Below, piece after piece: positions 52,792 to 63,432 of a stretch of DNA of 64,000 bases; the first letter of the stretch is position 1, and each line of letters opens with the position of its first letter. The translations under genes were made by a program, and so were the position numbers. The stretch covers positions 1 to 64,000 of the forward strand of contig JBEVJC010000017.1 of the NCBI GenBank assembly GCA_040510375.1, in the 5' to 3' direction. The notes below the pieces were generated by a model that had not been told where the DNA came from, ran no database searches, and saw only the letters and a program-made list of their open reading frames with translations. Source of the DNA: JBEVJC01 sp040510375. Its GTDB lineage: Bacteria > Bacteroidota > Bacteroidia > Chitinophagales > Chitinophagaceae.

Positions 52792-54324
52792 TTAAACAGA
52801 TTGGATGGAAAGATGGACAAAAAAATCATTTGCTGTTTCGCGGATCACGAGTTCATGTTTTCCCGGATACAGAAGCTGGAGGCGTTGCCGGACATTATTC
52901 AATCCAATCCCGCTTTTATCCGCTTCGGGGTCATTGGCAGCACGTTTATGTTTGCTGTTGAATACATCAAAATTAACGACTCCATTTTTCACGGCCAGTG
53001 TGATACTGATATACGAGGGCTCACGGAAACTGATGCCATGTTTAAATGCATTTTCAACAAACGGAATAAACAACATGGGTGCCACGCGGATGGGAAGAAC
53101 GGTTGACTCGATATCTGTCTGGATCCGGATATCAGGACTGGTTGCGGTGCGGAGTTTCTGGAGACTGAGATAGTTATTCAGGTATTCAACTTCCCGCATC
53201 AGCGGAATGGTTTCCTGCATATTCTCCTGTAACATAAACCGCATCATATCACTCAGTTTGAGAACCGCCCCACCAGTACGTTCCGCGTTTTCCTGGATGG
53301 CCGTACCATAAATAGTATTCAATGCATTGAAGAGGAAGTGCGGATTGATCTGCGAGCGCAGGAAATCAAAATTTGCATTTGATTGCCCCAACTCCATTTT
53401 TAACGTGTCAATCACCTGTCGGCCCTTCACCTGCCGCCGGTAAATAACCCAGGTCAGCGGAACGGTTATAAAAAAATTAAATACAGAATTAAAAAGACTC
53501 AGGCTTACCCCATCATCGCCCCATTTGACAGCAATGATGATCAGGATAGAAAACAATCCAAACACCACAAAAAGTATAACGGCGTTCTGACCCATCAACA
53601 CCAGGAACGAATATTTTCTTTTGAGGGCGCGGGGAATAAGCCAGTAATAATTAAGAAGAAAGATCATCATCCCCGTGGGTACAAGGATCATCCACCCAAC
53701 CACTACTTCCATTGGAGCCCCACTGGCTACAAGGAGCAGGAGTCCGAATGTCCACACAATGGTTGCAACAATGGCCTCACGAGTGACAAACTGGTATTTC
53801 CGCTCAAGCACAGAAGCCCGGCTTAACAGGTGGATACCGGTATACTTGATAACGGAATAAAAAAATAATACGAGCAGGAGCTTGAGACTGATCACAAAGC
53901 TATGCCGGTAGATGCCCAGGTTCACTTCATACCGGCCACCGGCATTCGGATATAAATAACCACGCAGGTAGGTGTCCGTACTCCCAAATACAAAAACCGA
54001 TACCCAGAAAGACAGGAATATCAAAAAAACCTGCAGCATTAACATTTTCCGTTCAAGGATCCGGGGAATCACCAGGAAATTCATGTAAACCAGTACCATA
54101 TACAAAAACAGGAACCGGATCAGCTGGGGAATAAAATAATGGGTGAAGTAATTATAGGGCACGTGGGCTTTCTCGAATAATTGCCGGTTAAAAGGATACT
54201 TGTACGAACTGTTTCCATCCAAACCATCGGTGATAAAGAAAAACAATAAAAACACCCAGATGGTGGTGATGGCCCAGAATTCTATCCTGTTAAATGATAC
54301 CGACTTCTTTAATACTTCTTTCAT
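52792..54324 (-). CDS. LytS/YehU-type sensor histidine kinase (second pair)
   Basis: A 510-residue inner-membrane kinase, with several transmembrane helices in two blocks before the coiled linker; it is larger than the kinase at 34952 (369 residues). The His motif is RSQINPHFLFNALNTIYG and the HATPase part has FIPFVENAFKHG. The ATG at 54324 (MKEVLKKSVSF) is preferred over the 54417 frame because the latter adds an extra hydrophobic leader that is not needed. It is divergent from the TonB-dependent barrel gene 248 bp away. Confidence 0.92.
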   Translation of the reverse strand: MKEVLKKSVSFNRIEFWAITTIWVFLLFFFITDGLDGNSSYKYPFNRQLFEKAHVPYNYFTHYFIPQLIRFLFLYMVLVYMNFLVIPRILERKMLMLQVFLIFLSFWVSVFVFGSTDTYLRGYLYPNAGGRYEVNLGIYRHSFVISLKLLLVLFFYSVIKYTGIHLLSRASVLERKYQFVTREAIVATIVWTFGLLLLVASGAPMEVVVGWMILVPTGMMIFLLNYYWLIPRALKRKYSFLVLMGQNAVILFVVFGLFSILIIIAVKWGDDGVSLSLFNSVFNFFITVPLTWVIYRRQVKGRQVIDTLKMELGQSNANFDFLRSQINPHFLFNALNTIYGTAIQENAERTGGAVLKLSDMMRFMLQENMQETIPLMREVEYLNNYLSLQKLRTATSPDIRIQTDIESTVLPIRVAPMLFIPFVENAFKHGISFREPSYISITLAVKNGVVNFDVFNSKHKRAANDPEADKSGIGLNNVRQRLQLLYPGKHELVIRETANDFFVHLSIQSV

Positions 54325-54572
54325 GGTGGTAGTTGTGATTGCAATGCTAAGAAGAAGCGACAGTAAATTCAACCCAATGTGATAAAAAGGCCTTAAAAAG
54401 TGACGAATTCCCCCCATCGGTCATTTAGCGGTATTATTTATCAATTTCAGACAGCTTTTATTTTTCAACTAGGGTTCCATCACTTATTCATTTCGGTTCA
54501 ACACATTCACTCCGGACCGGCTGGATTCTTTAATAATCTTGCCCCGAAATCACAAACCAAAAAAAACAGACA

Positions 54573-57014
54573 ATGAAAAAGAGATTAATACCAATGCTAT
54601 CGCTTGCCATTTTATTTATATCGCCTGTTATGGCACAGGATGGAGGAAAACTCTCCGGTACGGTAGCGAATCAGAATAACAGTTCCCCCGGTTCTGTAAC
54701 AGCAAGTCTTTTAAAAGCAAAAGACTCTACCCTGCTCAAACTTACAGTTACCAATAAAGAGGGGTTGTATGAATTTGAAAACCTGTCCGGCGGTAAGTAC
54801 ATAGTGCTTTTGTCCGGTGTATCTTATCGCAAAACCTATTCACAAGTGGTTATTATTTCCCCGGAACAACCGGTTGTCCATCTTCCGGTTATAACAATGG
54901 AAACCGTAAACAAGGACCTGGCCGGTGTTACAGTTACTTCCGCCCGGCCCTTGATAGAACATCGTGTTGACCGCACCATTGTGAATGTGGATGCTTCTAT
55001 CAGTAATATCGGGACCACTGCACTGGAGGTGCTGGAAAAATCACCGGGGATTTCGGTCGACCGCGACGGCAATATCAGCCTTAAGGGAAAGGAAGGTGTA
55101 CTGGTGCTGATCGATAACCGTCCAACCCAACTAGGTGGTGCTGATCTGGCCAATCTTTTACGGAGTATGAACTCGGGTCAGATGGACCAGGTGGAAATCC
55201 TGACAAACCCACCTGCACGTTACGATGCAGCAGGTAATGCAGGGATCATCAATATCAAAACAAAAAAAACAAATACCGCAGGATATAATGGTTCCGCAGC
55301 TGTTGGTTTTACCCAGGGCCGTTATCCAAAAACGAATGAGTCGCTGAATTTTAATTACCGGCAGGGTAAGGTTAATTTCTTCAGTACGCTAAGCCATAAC
55401 TACCGGAAAGGATTTGGATTGTTGAAGATCCAGCGAAAGGTCTTTAACAGTAATACCGGTGCGGTGGACTTCCTGTTTGACCAGCGGGCCGACAGGATCC
55501 AGGAAGGTAATTCCTACAATGCAAAAATCGGTCTTGATTTTTTTGTCAATAAAAAAACAACACTGGGTATTATCCTGAATGGTGCGTCCAGTCCGTCTGA
55601 GTCAGGTAATAAGAATACCATCGACATTAAAAATGCCAATTCAGAATTGCAAAGTTTTACAAAGGCATTGGTTGAACAGCAGAATAAATGGAAAAACTTC
55701 AGTACGAATATAAACTTCAGGAGAACCTTCAATAAAAAAGGAAGGGAACTGACAGCTGATCTGGACATACTGACTTATCAGACAGATATGCGCCAGTTCA
55801 TGGCCAACTCTTATTTTGATCCGGCGGGCGAAGAACTAAATAAAGCAGATACGATTCTCGGCCATTTGCCGCAGGAAATAAAGGTGTACAGTGCGCGGCT
55901 CGATTATATCCATCCCCTTGGTAAGGATGCGACAATGGAAGCCGGGTTTAAAAGCAGCCGGGTAAATACAGATATAGATGCCAGGTACGATAGTATCCAG
56001 TATGGCTCGATGTTACATGATATAAATCGCAGTAATCATTTTATCTATACAGAAAATATAAATGCTGCCTACACAAATTTGAGTCTGCCATTCTCCAAAA
56101 AATGGAGTGCACAACTCGGACTGAGATTGGAAAACACGATCGCTGAGGGCCGGCAACTGGCAACAAAGGAACGTTTCACCCGCAACTATACCCAGGTTTT
56201 TCCGACTACATTTATCCAGTATAAGTTAAATGGTAAAAACACATTCAGCGCAAATTTCGGGCGAAGGATCCGCCGGCCAAACTATGGCAGCCTTAATCCG
56301 TTTGTACGATTTATAGACCGGTACACGTATACCCATGGTAATCCGGAATTGAAACCTTCCTTCAGTTATAACTATGAGCTGTCGCATTCCTGGAATAACC
56401 AGATAACCACCACTGTCAATTATACGTCCAGCAAGGATCTCATCAATGATGTAATTGAACAGAAGGGCGACGTAATCTTCAGGGGACCTGCTAATATTGC
56501 TTCCCTTAAGCAGGTGGGCCTTTCGGTAAATGCAAATAATCCGGTCACAAAATGGTGGACCAGTTCGGTTAATCTCGATGTATTCAACAACCATTTTAAA
56601 GGCAATGTTGTTGGTGCCGAGGTAAATCTTTCCGGAACCAGTTTCGTGTTAAACGGAACACAGCAATTCAAACTCAGTAAAACCCTGACCGCTGAATTAA
56701 ACGGAAGATACAGGAGCGGATTGGTCGAGGGGGTGGTAAGGTCAAGGTCAGTCGGCACGCTTGGAGCCGGAATCGGTAAACAGGTCATGAAAAATAAGGG
56801 AACGGTAAGGATCAGTATCAGGGATATTTTTTATTCACAGATATCGAGGGTTGGAAGCAGGTATGGTAATGTGGACATCAACTACCAGGAGATTGGTGAG
56901 TCAAGGGTGGTATCGGTCGGATTTAATTACCGTTTTGCAAAAGGAAAAAAGATTGATGCAACAAAAAGGACCGCTGGCAGTGCAAATGAAGAACAGGGAC
57001 GGGTTGGGCAGTGA
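54573..57014 (+). CDS. TonB-dependent outer-membrane beta-barrel protein (second copy)
   Basis: An 813-residue protein of the same family as the one at 36227. It has a signal peptide (cleavage near VMAQ), a carboxypeptidase-D-like domain (about 28-110), the linker GVTVTSARPLIEH, a plug (VNVDASISNIGTTALEVLE, SPGISVD, GVLVLIDN) and a barrel (GNPELKPSFSYN). It retains the carboxypeptidase-D domain that the copy at 36227 lacks. Its ligand is unknown. It is divergent from the second LytS/LytTR pair. Confidence 0.92.
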   Translation: MKKRLIPMLSLAILFISPVMAQDGGKLSGTVANQNNSSPGSVTASLLKAKDSTLLKLTVTNKEGLYEFENLSGGKYIVLLSGVSYRKTYSQVVIISPEQPVVHLPVITMETVNKDLAGVTVTSARPLIEHRVDRTIVNVDASISNIGTTALEVLEKSPGISVDRDGNISLKGKEGVLVLIDNRPTQLGGADLANLLRSMNSGQMDQVEILTNPPARYDAAGNAGIINIKTKKTNTAGYNGSAAVGFTQGRYPKTNESLNFNYRQGKVNFFSTLSHNYRKGFGLLKIQRKVFNSNTGAVDFLFDQRADRIQEGNSYNAKIGLDFFVNKKTTLGIILNGASSPSESGNKNTIDIKNANSELQSFTKALVEQQNKWKNFSTNINFRRTFNKKGRELTADLDILTYQTDMRQFMANSYFDPAGEELNKADTILGHLPQEIKVYSARLDYIHPLGKDATMEAGFKSSRVNTDIDARYDSIQYGSMLHDINRSNHFIYTENINAAYTNLSLPFSKKWSAQLGLRLENTIAEGRQLATKERFTRNYTQVFPTTFIQYKLNGKNTFSANFGRRIRRPNYGSLNPFVRFIDRYTYTHGNPELKPSFSYNYELSHSWNNQITTTVNYTSSKDLINDVIEQKGDVIFRGPANIASLKQVGLSVNANNPVTKWWTSSVNLDVFNNHFKGNVVGAEVNLSGTSFVLNGTQQFKLSKTLTAELNGRYRSGLVEGVVRSRSVGTLGAGIGKQVMKNKGTVRISIRDIFYSQISRVGSRYGNVDINYQEIGESRVVSVGFNYRFAKGKKIDATKRTAGSANEEQGRVGQ

Positions 57015-57096
57015 TGGAGCGGGACAGATCATGAACAAGCCATTTATGTAATGAATTAGCCTTTCGGACCGGGCACTGAAGGTTACAAAATAAAAT

Positions 57097-57124
57097 AAGC
57101 TCCCCCGGAGAACGGGGGGAGCTT
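57097..57124. terminator. Bidirectional terminator between the barrel and phosphoesterase genes
   Basis: AAGCTCCCCC and GGGGGAGCTT form a 10-bp stem with a short loop (GGAGAACG), 83 bp past the barrel stop and 36 bp past the stop of the convergent phosphoesterase gene. Confidence 0.75.
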
Positions 57125-57159
57125 CTACTAACTGCTTATCTGAGATCGTTTATAAAAAA

Positions 57160-58416
57160 TTACCGGCGTGGTTTTAATTTATACTCCCCAACCTGTGTTC
57201 CGTTATCTGCGATCATATTGATGGATAACTGTTCCTTATCTGCTTTCAATTTAATAATGGTGCGGTTGCCATCTTTTGGACCACCACCAATAATAATCGG
57301 GTAGGAATGTTCTGCCTGTGGTTCGTGCACTCCGTAGCGGTGAGTGTGACCAGAGATCACCATGTCAACTTTATATTTTTCGAATAAGGGTGCAAACACT
57401 TTACGGCAATGCATGGTGCCATGCCAGTCGCCCGAATGGAAAAGTGGAATATGCATCAGCACCACCCTGTATGCGGCTTTGCGGGCTTCCTTTTGCTGAA
57501 GTACCTGATCGAGCCAGGCGGCTTGTTTTTCCCGGAAGGCATCAAAGGCTGCCAGACCATAATAGGCTTCGTGATTATCCTCTTTGTCTTCCCCGGTATC
57601 AAGGGCTATAAAAAATACCGGACCACGTTTGAAAGTAAAGTAGGGCGACCTTCCCATGTTCTCAAAATAATTTCCCAGTTCATAAGAGAACACTCCGCGG
57701 GTTTCGTGGTTACCCCTTACAAAAAGGAAGGGGGTTTTTGTCGCAAACACATCACAACAGGGCTGGATCAGGTGGTCCACCAGTTGCTGTTCGTTATTCT
57801 GGTGATCAAACATATCACCGTTCAGGAAAACCATATCGTAATGGTCGCCCCCATTCAGCTTTTCCAGTTGCGAAAAAGATTGTGGCCGGTCGTGGATATC
57901 ATTCAGGATAAGTAAGGAAACCTTGTCGGCTGAGGGATCGGGCGTAGTAAACTGATAAGTGTCACTTGTCAGCGTTTCACCAAATACTTTTTTATAAGGC
58001 TCGAAGGTTATTATCTCTTTGGAGAATACACGGTAGTTGTAAACCGTATTGGCTTTAAGGCCTTCTACCCTGATCCGGTTCATCCGGTTTTGGGCAACCA
58101 CCATTCCGCTGATAACGGTCTCTCCTTTCTTCTTCTCCTTACCTTCTTCCCAGCATTCTACCCAGCTATGGCTTGGCCGGTTTACCAGCCAGTAAATGCT
58201 CATGGCATCTGGTTCGGGGTTCTGCAAATAAGGTTTGGTAAGGAAATTATATGAATCAGCCGTGCCTGTGTTATCCTGTTTTCCGGATGCCGGGGCCTGT
58301 CCGTTCCCTTCATTGGCCAGTCCCTTTGCTGTGGCAGCCAGCGGGATTCCGGTCAGCACCAGACTGGTGCCGGAAAGGAGTTTCATGAATTTTCTGCGTT
58401 GCAGGGTATTCGCCAT
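57160..58416 (-). CDS. Tat-exported metallophosphoesterase
   Basis: A 418-residue phosphoesterase with a twin-arginine leader (QRRKFMKLLSGTSLVLTGIPL) and an N-terminal fibronectin-like domain (about 50-150) of the purple acid phosphatase type. Metal ligands: NDIHDRPQ, NGDMFDH, GNHETRG and SGHTHRYG. It should act on phosphate esters in the periplasm. It lies directly behind susD (24 bp), so it is probably part of the SusC/D locus and acts on the imported ligand. Confidence 0.88.
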   Translation of the reverse strand: MANTLQRRKFMKLLSGTSLVLTGIPLAATAKGLANEGNGQAPASGKQDNTGTADSYNFLTKPYLQNPEPDAMSIYWLVNRPSHSWVECWEEGKEKKKGETVISGMVVAQNRMNRIRVEGLKANTVYNYRVFSKEIITFEPYKKVFGETLTSDTYQFTTPDPSADKVSLLILNDIHDRPQSFSQLEKLNGGDHYDMVFLNGDMFDHQNNEQQLVDHLIQPCCDVFATKTPFLFVRGNHETRGVFSYELGNYFENMGRSPYFTFKRGPVFFIALDTGEDKEDNHEAYYGLAAFDAFREKQAAWLDQVLQQKEARKAAYRVVLMHIPLFHSGDWHGTMHCRKVFAPLFEKYKVDMVISGHTHRYGVHEPQAEHSYPIIIGGGPKDGNRTIIKLKADKEQLSINMIADNGTQVGEYKLKPRR

Positions 58417-58439
58417 TGTTGTTTCTTTTATTAGTTGGA

Positions 58440-60236
58440 TTAATAGCCGGGGTTTTGTACCAATGCACTGTTTTTACTCATCTCATCCCTCATGATCGGC
58501 AGGAAATAAGCCTTATCAAGCCATGCATAGGTTTCAAACGCTTCATGGGTAATGGTAGGTACTGTGGCGGTGGTCTTGTCGGAGTTCAGTTTGTATACCA
58601 CTTTCGCGATATGGCTTTTTGAATAAGCCTCTTTACCGATCATCCACCTGCGTACATCAAAGAAACGATGCTCTTCAAATGCCAGTTCGATACGGCGTTC
58701 GTTGCGGTAACGTTTCATCAGCTCTTCGCCTGATTCGGTCAGACCCGGAAGACCGGCCCTTGTCCTGATCATATTGAGATACGTCCTTGCCTCGGCATCT
58801 TCATTCAATGCGATGCAGGCTTCGGCATAATTCAGCAATATTTCAGCGTACCGGAAGAACCTCCAGGTAACGGTCTGCCTGATATATTGCACATTCACCG
58901 AAGGGTCCACATACTTCCTGCAATAATAACCGGTATAACTACCATTCCAGTTTTCAATGGTACTGTTGCGGGTATCAACACCGTGCTGGTCGTATGCTGC
59001 ATTGGTAGTGGCATTCCATTTTTTCCAGACACCGGTCTGGATGATGTTCAGGGGATCAATACCCTTTACGTCCTGCGGCCTTTCGCGCCAGCTGGCACCA
59101 TTATAAAGAATGGTTGCGTAGAAACGTGGCTCGCGGTTGGCGTAAGGTGCTGCAGCGTGGTTTGGATTCGACCAGTCGAATGCTGTACCATCAGCCATTT
59201 CAAAATCATCAACCAGTTCGCCGATGGGTGCATTGGTTCCCCAGCCATAATAACCATTGGGTGAGGTATACAGTCCCCAGCGCTGATCCATATTCTGGGT
59301 AAAGAATTTAACCAGGATATCTTCATTCGTCTTTGGTGTGAGGAAGATTTCGGTAATATTCCTTGCAATGGAGTCACCGGAACCCGGGATCGCTTTGTAT
59401 AATTCATATTTACCAAGATCGATCACTGCTTTGGCTGCATCCCTGGCGGCCTTCCAGCGTTCTGCCCGGGCGTTATCGGTATAACCAAGTAATGCCGGAT
59501 TGGAGAAACCAGCGCCGATGGTAGTATTGTTATGCAGGTCGCTTGCGGCATAAAGCAATACGCGTGATTTCAGTGCAAGTGCCGCTCCCTTTGTAGCGCG
59601 GCCAGTATTGGGACCGGTATTTTCAAGAGGTAATAATGCTGCTGCCTTATCACATTCTTCAACTATAAAACTGATACATTCTGCATAGGTATTACGTGGT
59701 ACTGCAAACTCATCGTCGAGGGAAAATGGTTCTTTAATCAGGGGTACACCTCCATACAGGGTAGCCAGGTACTGGTAAAAATAGGCGCGGAGGAAATGGA
59801 CTTCACCGGTCATGCGGTCAGCAATGGTTTTTCCATCTACTGTCTGCCCGGGAAATGGAATTTCTGCGACCTTGCTGAAAAAAATATTACAGTTCCTGAT
59901 CGATTTGTATAGATCGGCCCAGTTGGTATATCTGCGATAACTCCAGCCCGGGATATCATCGATGGTGATATTACTCTTGTTGAAGTTCAGTGATGCTGCA
60001 TTACCACGGTAATGCGCTTCATCCACTATGTTTGAAAGACCGCGACCATCGGTCATCGGTTCATACAACCGGAAATAAAGGTTATTGATAAATGTTTCAA
60101 CCAATGCGGGGTCGCCCCATACTGCATCTTCTGCATATTGATCGGTGGGTGATGTATCCAGGAAATCCTTTTTGCAGGAGAACCCGGCAAAAAGCAGCAG
60201 GCCGGTAAACAGGGTGAGTTTCAAATATTGTTTCAT
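58440..60236 (-). CDS. SusD/RagB-type surface lipoprotein (second locus)
   Basis: A 598-residue surface lipoprotein (signal ending at FAGFSCKKDF) with the FLRAYFYQYLATLYGGVPLI signature near residue 150 and a C-terminal NERRIELAFEEHRFFDVRRW, both typical of RagB/SusD. It follows the SusC gene by 9 bp and precedes the phosphoesterase. It should bind the ligand imported by SusC. Confidence 0.95.
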   Translation of the reverse strand: MKQYLKLTLFTGLLLFAGFSCKKDFLDTSPTDQYAEDAVWGDPALVETFINNLYFRLYEPMTDGRGLSNIVDEAHYRGNAASLNFNKSNITIDDIPGWSYRRYTNWADLYKSIRNCNIFFSKVAEIPFPGQTVDGKTIADRMTGEVHFLRAYFYQYLATLYGGVPLIKEPFSLDDEFAVPRNTYAECISFIVEECDKAAALLPLENTGPNTGRATKGAALALKSRVLLYAASDLHNNTTIGAGFSNPALLGYTDNARAERWKAARDAAKAVIDLGKYELYKAIPGSGDSIARNITEIFLTPKTNEDILVKFFTQNMDQRWGLYTSPNGYYGWGTNAPIGELVDDFEMADGTAFDWSNPNHAAAPYANREPRFYATILYNGASWRERPQDVKGIDPLNIIQTGVWKKWNATTNAAYDQHGVDTRNSTIENWNGSYTGYYCRKYVDPSVNVQYIRQTVTWRFFRYAEILLNYAEACIALNEDAEARTYLNMIRTRAGLPGLTESGEELMKRYRNERRIELAFEEHRFFDVRRWMIGKEAYSKSHIAKVVYKLNSDKTTATVPTITHEAFETYAWLDKAYFLPIMRDEMSKNSALVQNPGY

Positions 60237-60245
60237 GATTGTTGA

Positions 60246-63200
60246 TTAAAAGTTTAAAGTGATACCGAGGTTCACAACTTTATTCAGCGGATAAGCTGAG
60301 TTGGATGTTGTTTCCGGATCCATATTCTTTACCTTGGTAAAGGTGAGCAGGTTGAGTCCGCTGAGATAGACCTGTGCAGCCGTTGCGCCAATCCTGCGGC
60401 AGGTTGTTGCATTTAAGTTGTATCCGAGTTGCACGTTTTTCAGGCGTATGTAATCGGTACTCTGCAACCAGTAGGTATTCTGGTTATTTCTCCAGTATTC
60501 ATTGTAACGGTTCCAGATCCTTGGTTTCGATGCATCCATATTGGAGCTTGTCCACCGGCCTTCCACATCATCGGCCAGGTAGTTACCCGCCTGTCCCTGC
60601 AGTTCATAATAATTATTCCTCATGGCACCTGTAGCCCACTGGAAGAATACCGAGGCAAAGAATCCTTTGTAACCAAGATCAATATTAACTCCACCAGTCT
60701 GCGTGGGCAGGTCTGTTTTATTTACGCGGATCCTGTCCAGCGCGTTGATCATACCATCCTTGTTCACATCTTCGAACCTGACATCACCAGCGCGGGCGCC
60801 CGTCCAGTGCGGATAAGCGGCAACAGCCTGTTCGTCGCGGAAGATCCCGATAGCATTATAATAAAGTCCCGTGTTCATTGCATAACCGGTCGATTGCTGG
60901 TACGCTGGTACGCCTGGTGTTTCATCCCAGAAGCGGATTTTATTTTTATTAAAGGCAATATTTCCGGAAATGCTGTAGGTGAACTCACCGATTCGGTCAT
61001 TGTAGCCCAGCTGGAATTCAGCTCCCTGGTTGGTTACCTCGCCGATATTTTCGTTGGGCAGGGTGAGACCACTTGACAGAGGCACGGATGCATTTCTTTT
61101 CCAAAGGATATTGGTGCGGAGGTTGCTGAAATATTCAGCCGATACGGACAGTTTATTGTTCAGGAACAAGGCATCAAAACCAATATTGGATTGATTGGCT
61201 ACTTCCCAGGTTACATTTGGATTGGGAATGCGTAATTCAGAAAGGATCTTTTGCTCCTGGGTCTGGTTAAATACATACACATTGGTAGGACCGGTCAGGA
61301 ATCCATAACTCGAAAGGAACTGGTAAGCGGTAATGCGATCGTTACCGGTGCGGCCCCAGGAAGCCCTGATCTTAAAATCATTCACCACTTCGCCCAATAA
61401 TCCCCAGAAATTTTCCTTCGAGGGTTTCCATCCAAGTGATACACCGGGGAAGAATCCAAAGCGGCTGTTCTCCGGGAAAATAAAGGAGCCATCTGCGCGC
61501 CATACGAATTCGGCCAGGTATTTACCATCGTAATCGTAGTTAAGGCGACCGAAATAATTCAGTCGCGCCTGTTGTGAAGCCGATCCCGAATTGTTCTTAT
61601 CCGCATCACCACCAGCAAACATCTGGTCGATTGCAGTGGATACGAAGTTTTTCCGGAAAGCCATGAAATCCATATTTTCCCCTGTGATTTTTTCTGCACC
61701 CACCAGCACTTTTACATGATGTTGTGCACCGAATGTATGTTGGTAGTTACCCAGGGCATTCAGGGTGACCAGGTTTGCATCAGCCATATTCTGTGTCAGT
61801 TCAGCATTGGTATAACCACGTTGTACCCTTTGTAATACCGGTGCACCAGATGGAGTCATTGAGGTACCATCCCATGAGTAGAGGTACCAGGGCGTATTCC
61901 ATGATTTGTCATTGCTGACGTTTCGGTCTACCGCAGCATTGGCACTAAATGACAAACCAGGTACACCGGGAACATCGATTGAGATATTAGCCTTGCTTTC
62001 CAGTACCATTGTTTTGTTCTTATCATATCCGGTCTGGTTGGTAGAAATAACCAGCGGGTTACCGCTATCACCATTATCGGCAGCTTCACCACCAGGCCAG
62101 TACGCTGGCATATTGGGTTTTGACTGACGCAGTTTGCCCCAGATCTGGGCCGACGATTCAGTTGGGTAGTTGCGGTTCTCTTCACGGTAAGCCACATTTA
62201 CCCCGTAACGGACATAACGGGAGAATTTACCATCGAGATTGATCCGAAAATTATGTTGTTTATAAAAAGTCGCGCTTTTATTATAAACGGCATCCTGGAA
62301 ACGGGTACCTGCGGAGATATAGTACCGCATATTGTCGTTGCCTCCCGAGATGCTCACATCAGCAGAACGCTGCACGGACCAGTCCTTCAGGGTTTCTTTA
62401 TACCAGTCTGTATTGGGGAACTTCAGCGGGTCGGATCCATCGCGGTATTTTTGCAGGTCGGCTGGTGAATATTGCGCGGGTGCACCTTCGTATTCAAGGA
62501 TCTCGTTAATCAGTTGCGCATAGGTAGCCGCATCTGTTGTTTCTGGTATCACGGTCGGGGCGATCCTTGCTTCGTTATAACTGAACCGAACCTGTGGTTT
62601 ATCTGAAGTACCTTTCTTGGTAGTAACGAGGATAACACCATTTGCTGCCCTGGCACCATAGATGGCGGCAGATGCATCTTTAAGTACGGTCACACTTTCA
62701 ATATCGGCGGGGTTCAGTCGTTCGAAACTCCTTGAAGCGATACCATCCACCACAACCAGTGGTGAATTATCACCAAGTGTATTGGCGCCCCTGATACGGA
62801 GGGTGGAGTTATCACTACCCGGTTCGCCCGATGGAGTTATTGCAACCAGTCCGGGAATGCGGCCCGCCAGTGAGTTGGAAAGATTCACTGCAGGAGATTG
62901 CTGAAGCCGTTCTCCTTTCATTGTGCTCACGGAACCGGTGATGGTAGCCACTTTCTGGGTTCCGTATCCAACCACCACTACATTGTCGAGCGAACGGGTG
63001 CTGTCGGGCAAACGGAGGATAAGGCTATTGCCTTCACCAGCTTTGAGTATATAATCCTTCAGTTCGTACGATTGAAATCCTACGGACGAAACCTGGATCC
63101 GGTATTTTATACCAGCTGCCAGGTTATTAAAGGTAAACAGTCCCTGATCATCACTTGTTGTTGTTCTTTGTTCCTTGCTCTGCTGGTTCTGCATAACAAT

Positions 63201-63359
63201 GGTTGCAGAAGGCACCATTCCCCCGCGTTCGTCGAGAACAGTACCACTAAGGGTTGCAGATTGTTGTGCAGAGGCTGCGAAACTGATACCCCAGGCCATC
63301 AGCAGGCAAAGCCAGCGAAGGTCTGAGAGACCCCGGTTTCCGAAATTCAGATTTCTCAT
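60246..63359 (-). CDS. SusC/RagA-type TonB-dependent transporter (second locus)
   Basis: A 1037-residue outer-membrane importer. The signal peptide (cleavage near SFAASAQQ) is followed by a carboxypeptidase-D-like domain (LSGTVLDERGGMVPSATI), the TonB-box region LDNVVVVGYGTQK, a plug, and a barrel. It is downstream of the FecR gene, whose domain suggests control by an ECF sigma/anti-sigma pair. The ligand is unknown; the linked phosphoesterase suggests a phosphorylated compound. Confidence 0.95.
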   Translation of the reverse strand: MRNLNFGNRGLSDLRWLCLLMAWGISFAASAQQSATLSGTVLDERGGMVPSATIVMQNQQSKEQRTTTSDDQGLFTFNNLAAGIKYRIQVSSVGFQSYELKDYILKAGEGNSLILRLPDSTRSLDNVVVVGYGTQKVATITGSVSTMKGERLQQSPAVNLSNSLAGRIPGLVAITPSGEPGSDNSTLRIRGANTLGDNSPLVVVDGIASRSFERLNPADIESVTVLKDASAAIYGARAANGVILVTTKKGTSDKPQVRFSYNEARIAPTVIPETTDAATYAQLINEILEYEGAPAQYSPADLQKYRDGSDPLKFPNTDWYKETLKDWSVQRSADVSISGGNDNMRYYISAGTRFQDAVYNKSATFYKQHNFRINLDGKFSRYVRYGVNVAYREENRNYPTESSAQIWGKLRQSKPNMPAYWPGGEAADNGDSGNPLVISTNQTGYDKNKTMVLESKANISIDVPGVPGLSFSANAAVDRNVSNDKSWNTPWYLYSWDGTSMTPSGAPVLQRVQRGYTNAELTQNMADANLVTLNALGNYQHTFGAQHHVKVLVGAEKITGENMDFMAFRKNFVSTAIDQMFAGGDADKNNSGSASQQARLNYFGRLNYDYDGKYLAEFVWRADGSFIFPENSRFGFFPGVSLGWKPSKENFWGLLGEVVNDFKIRASWGRTGNDRITAYQFLSSYGFLTGPTNVYVFNQTQEQKILSELRIPNPNVTWEVANQSNIGFDALFLNNKLSVSAEYFSNLRTNILWKRNASVPLSSGLTLPNENIGEVTNQGAEFQLGYNDRIGEFTYSISGNIAFNKNKIRFWDETPGVPAYQQSTGYAMNTGLYYNAIGIFRDEQAVAAYPHWTGARAGDVRFEDVNKDGMINALDRIRVNKTDLPTQTGGVNIDLGYKGFFASVFFQWATGAMRNNYYELQGQAGNYLADDVEGRWTSSNMDASKPRIWNRYNEYWRNNQNTYWLQSTDYIRLKNVQLGYNLNATTCRRIGATAAQVYLSGLNLLTFTKVKNMDPETTSNSAYPLNKVVNLGITLNF

Positions 63360-63432
63360 TTTTTAGTTGTTAAGTTTTGTGTTCAGATGAATTGATTCGG
63401 TGTTGACGGTGATACAAACGGTAACCCGTGGA

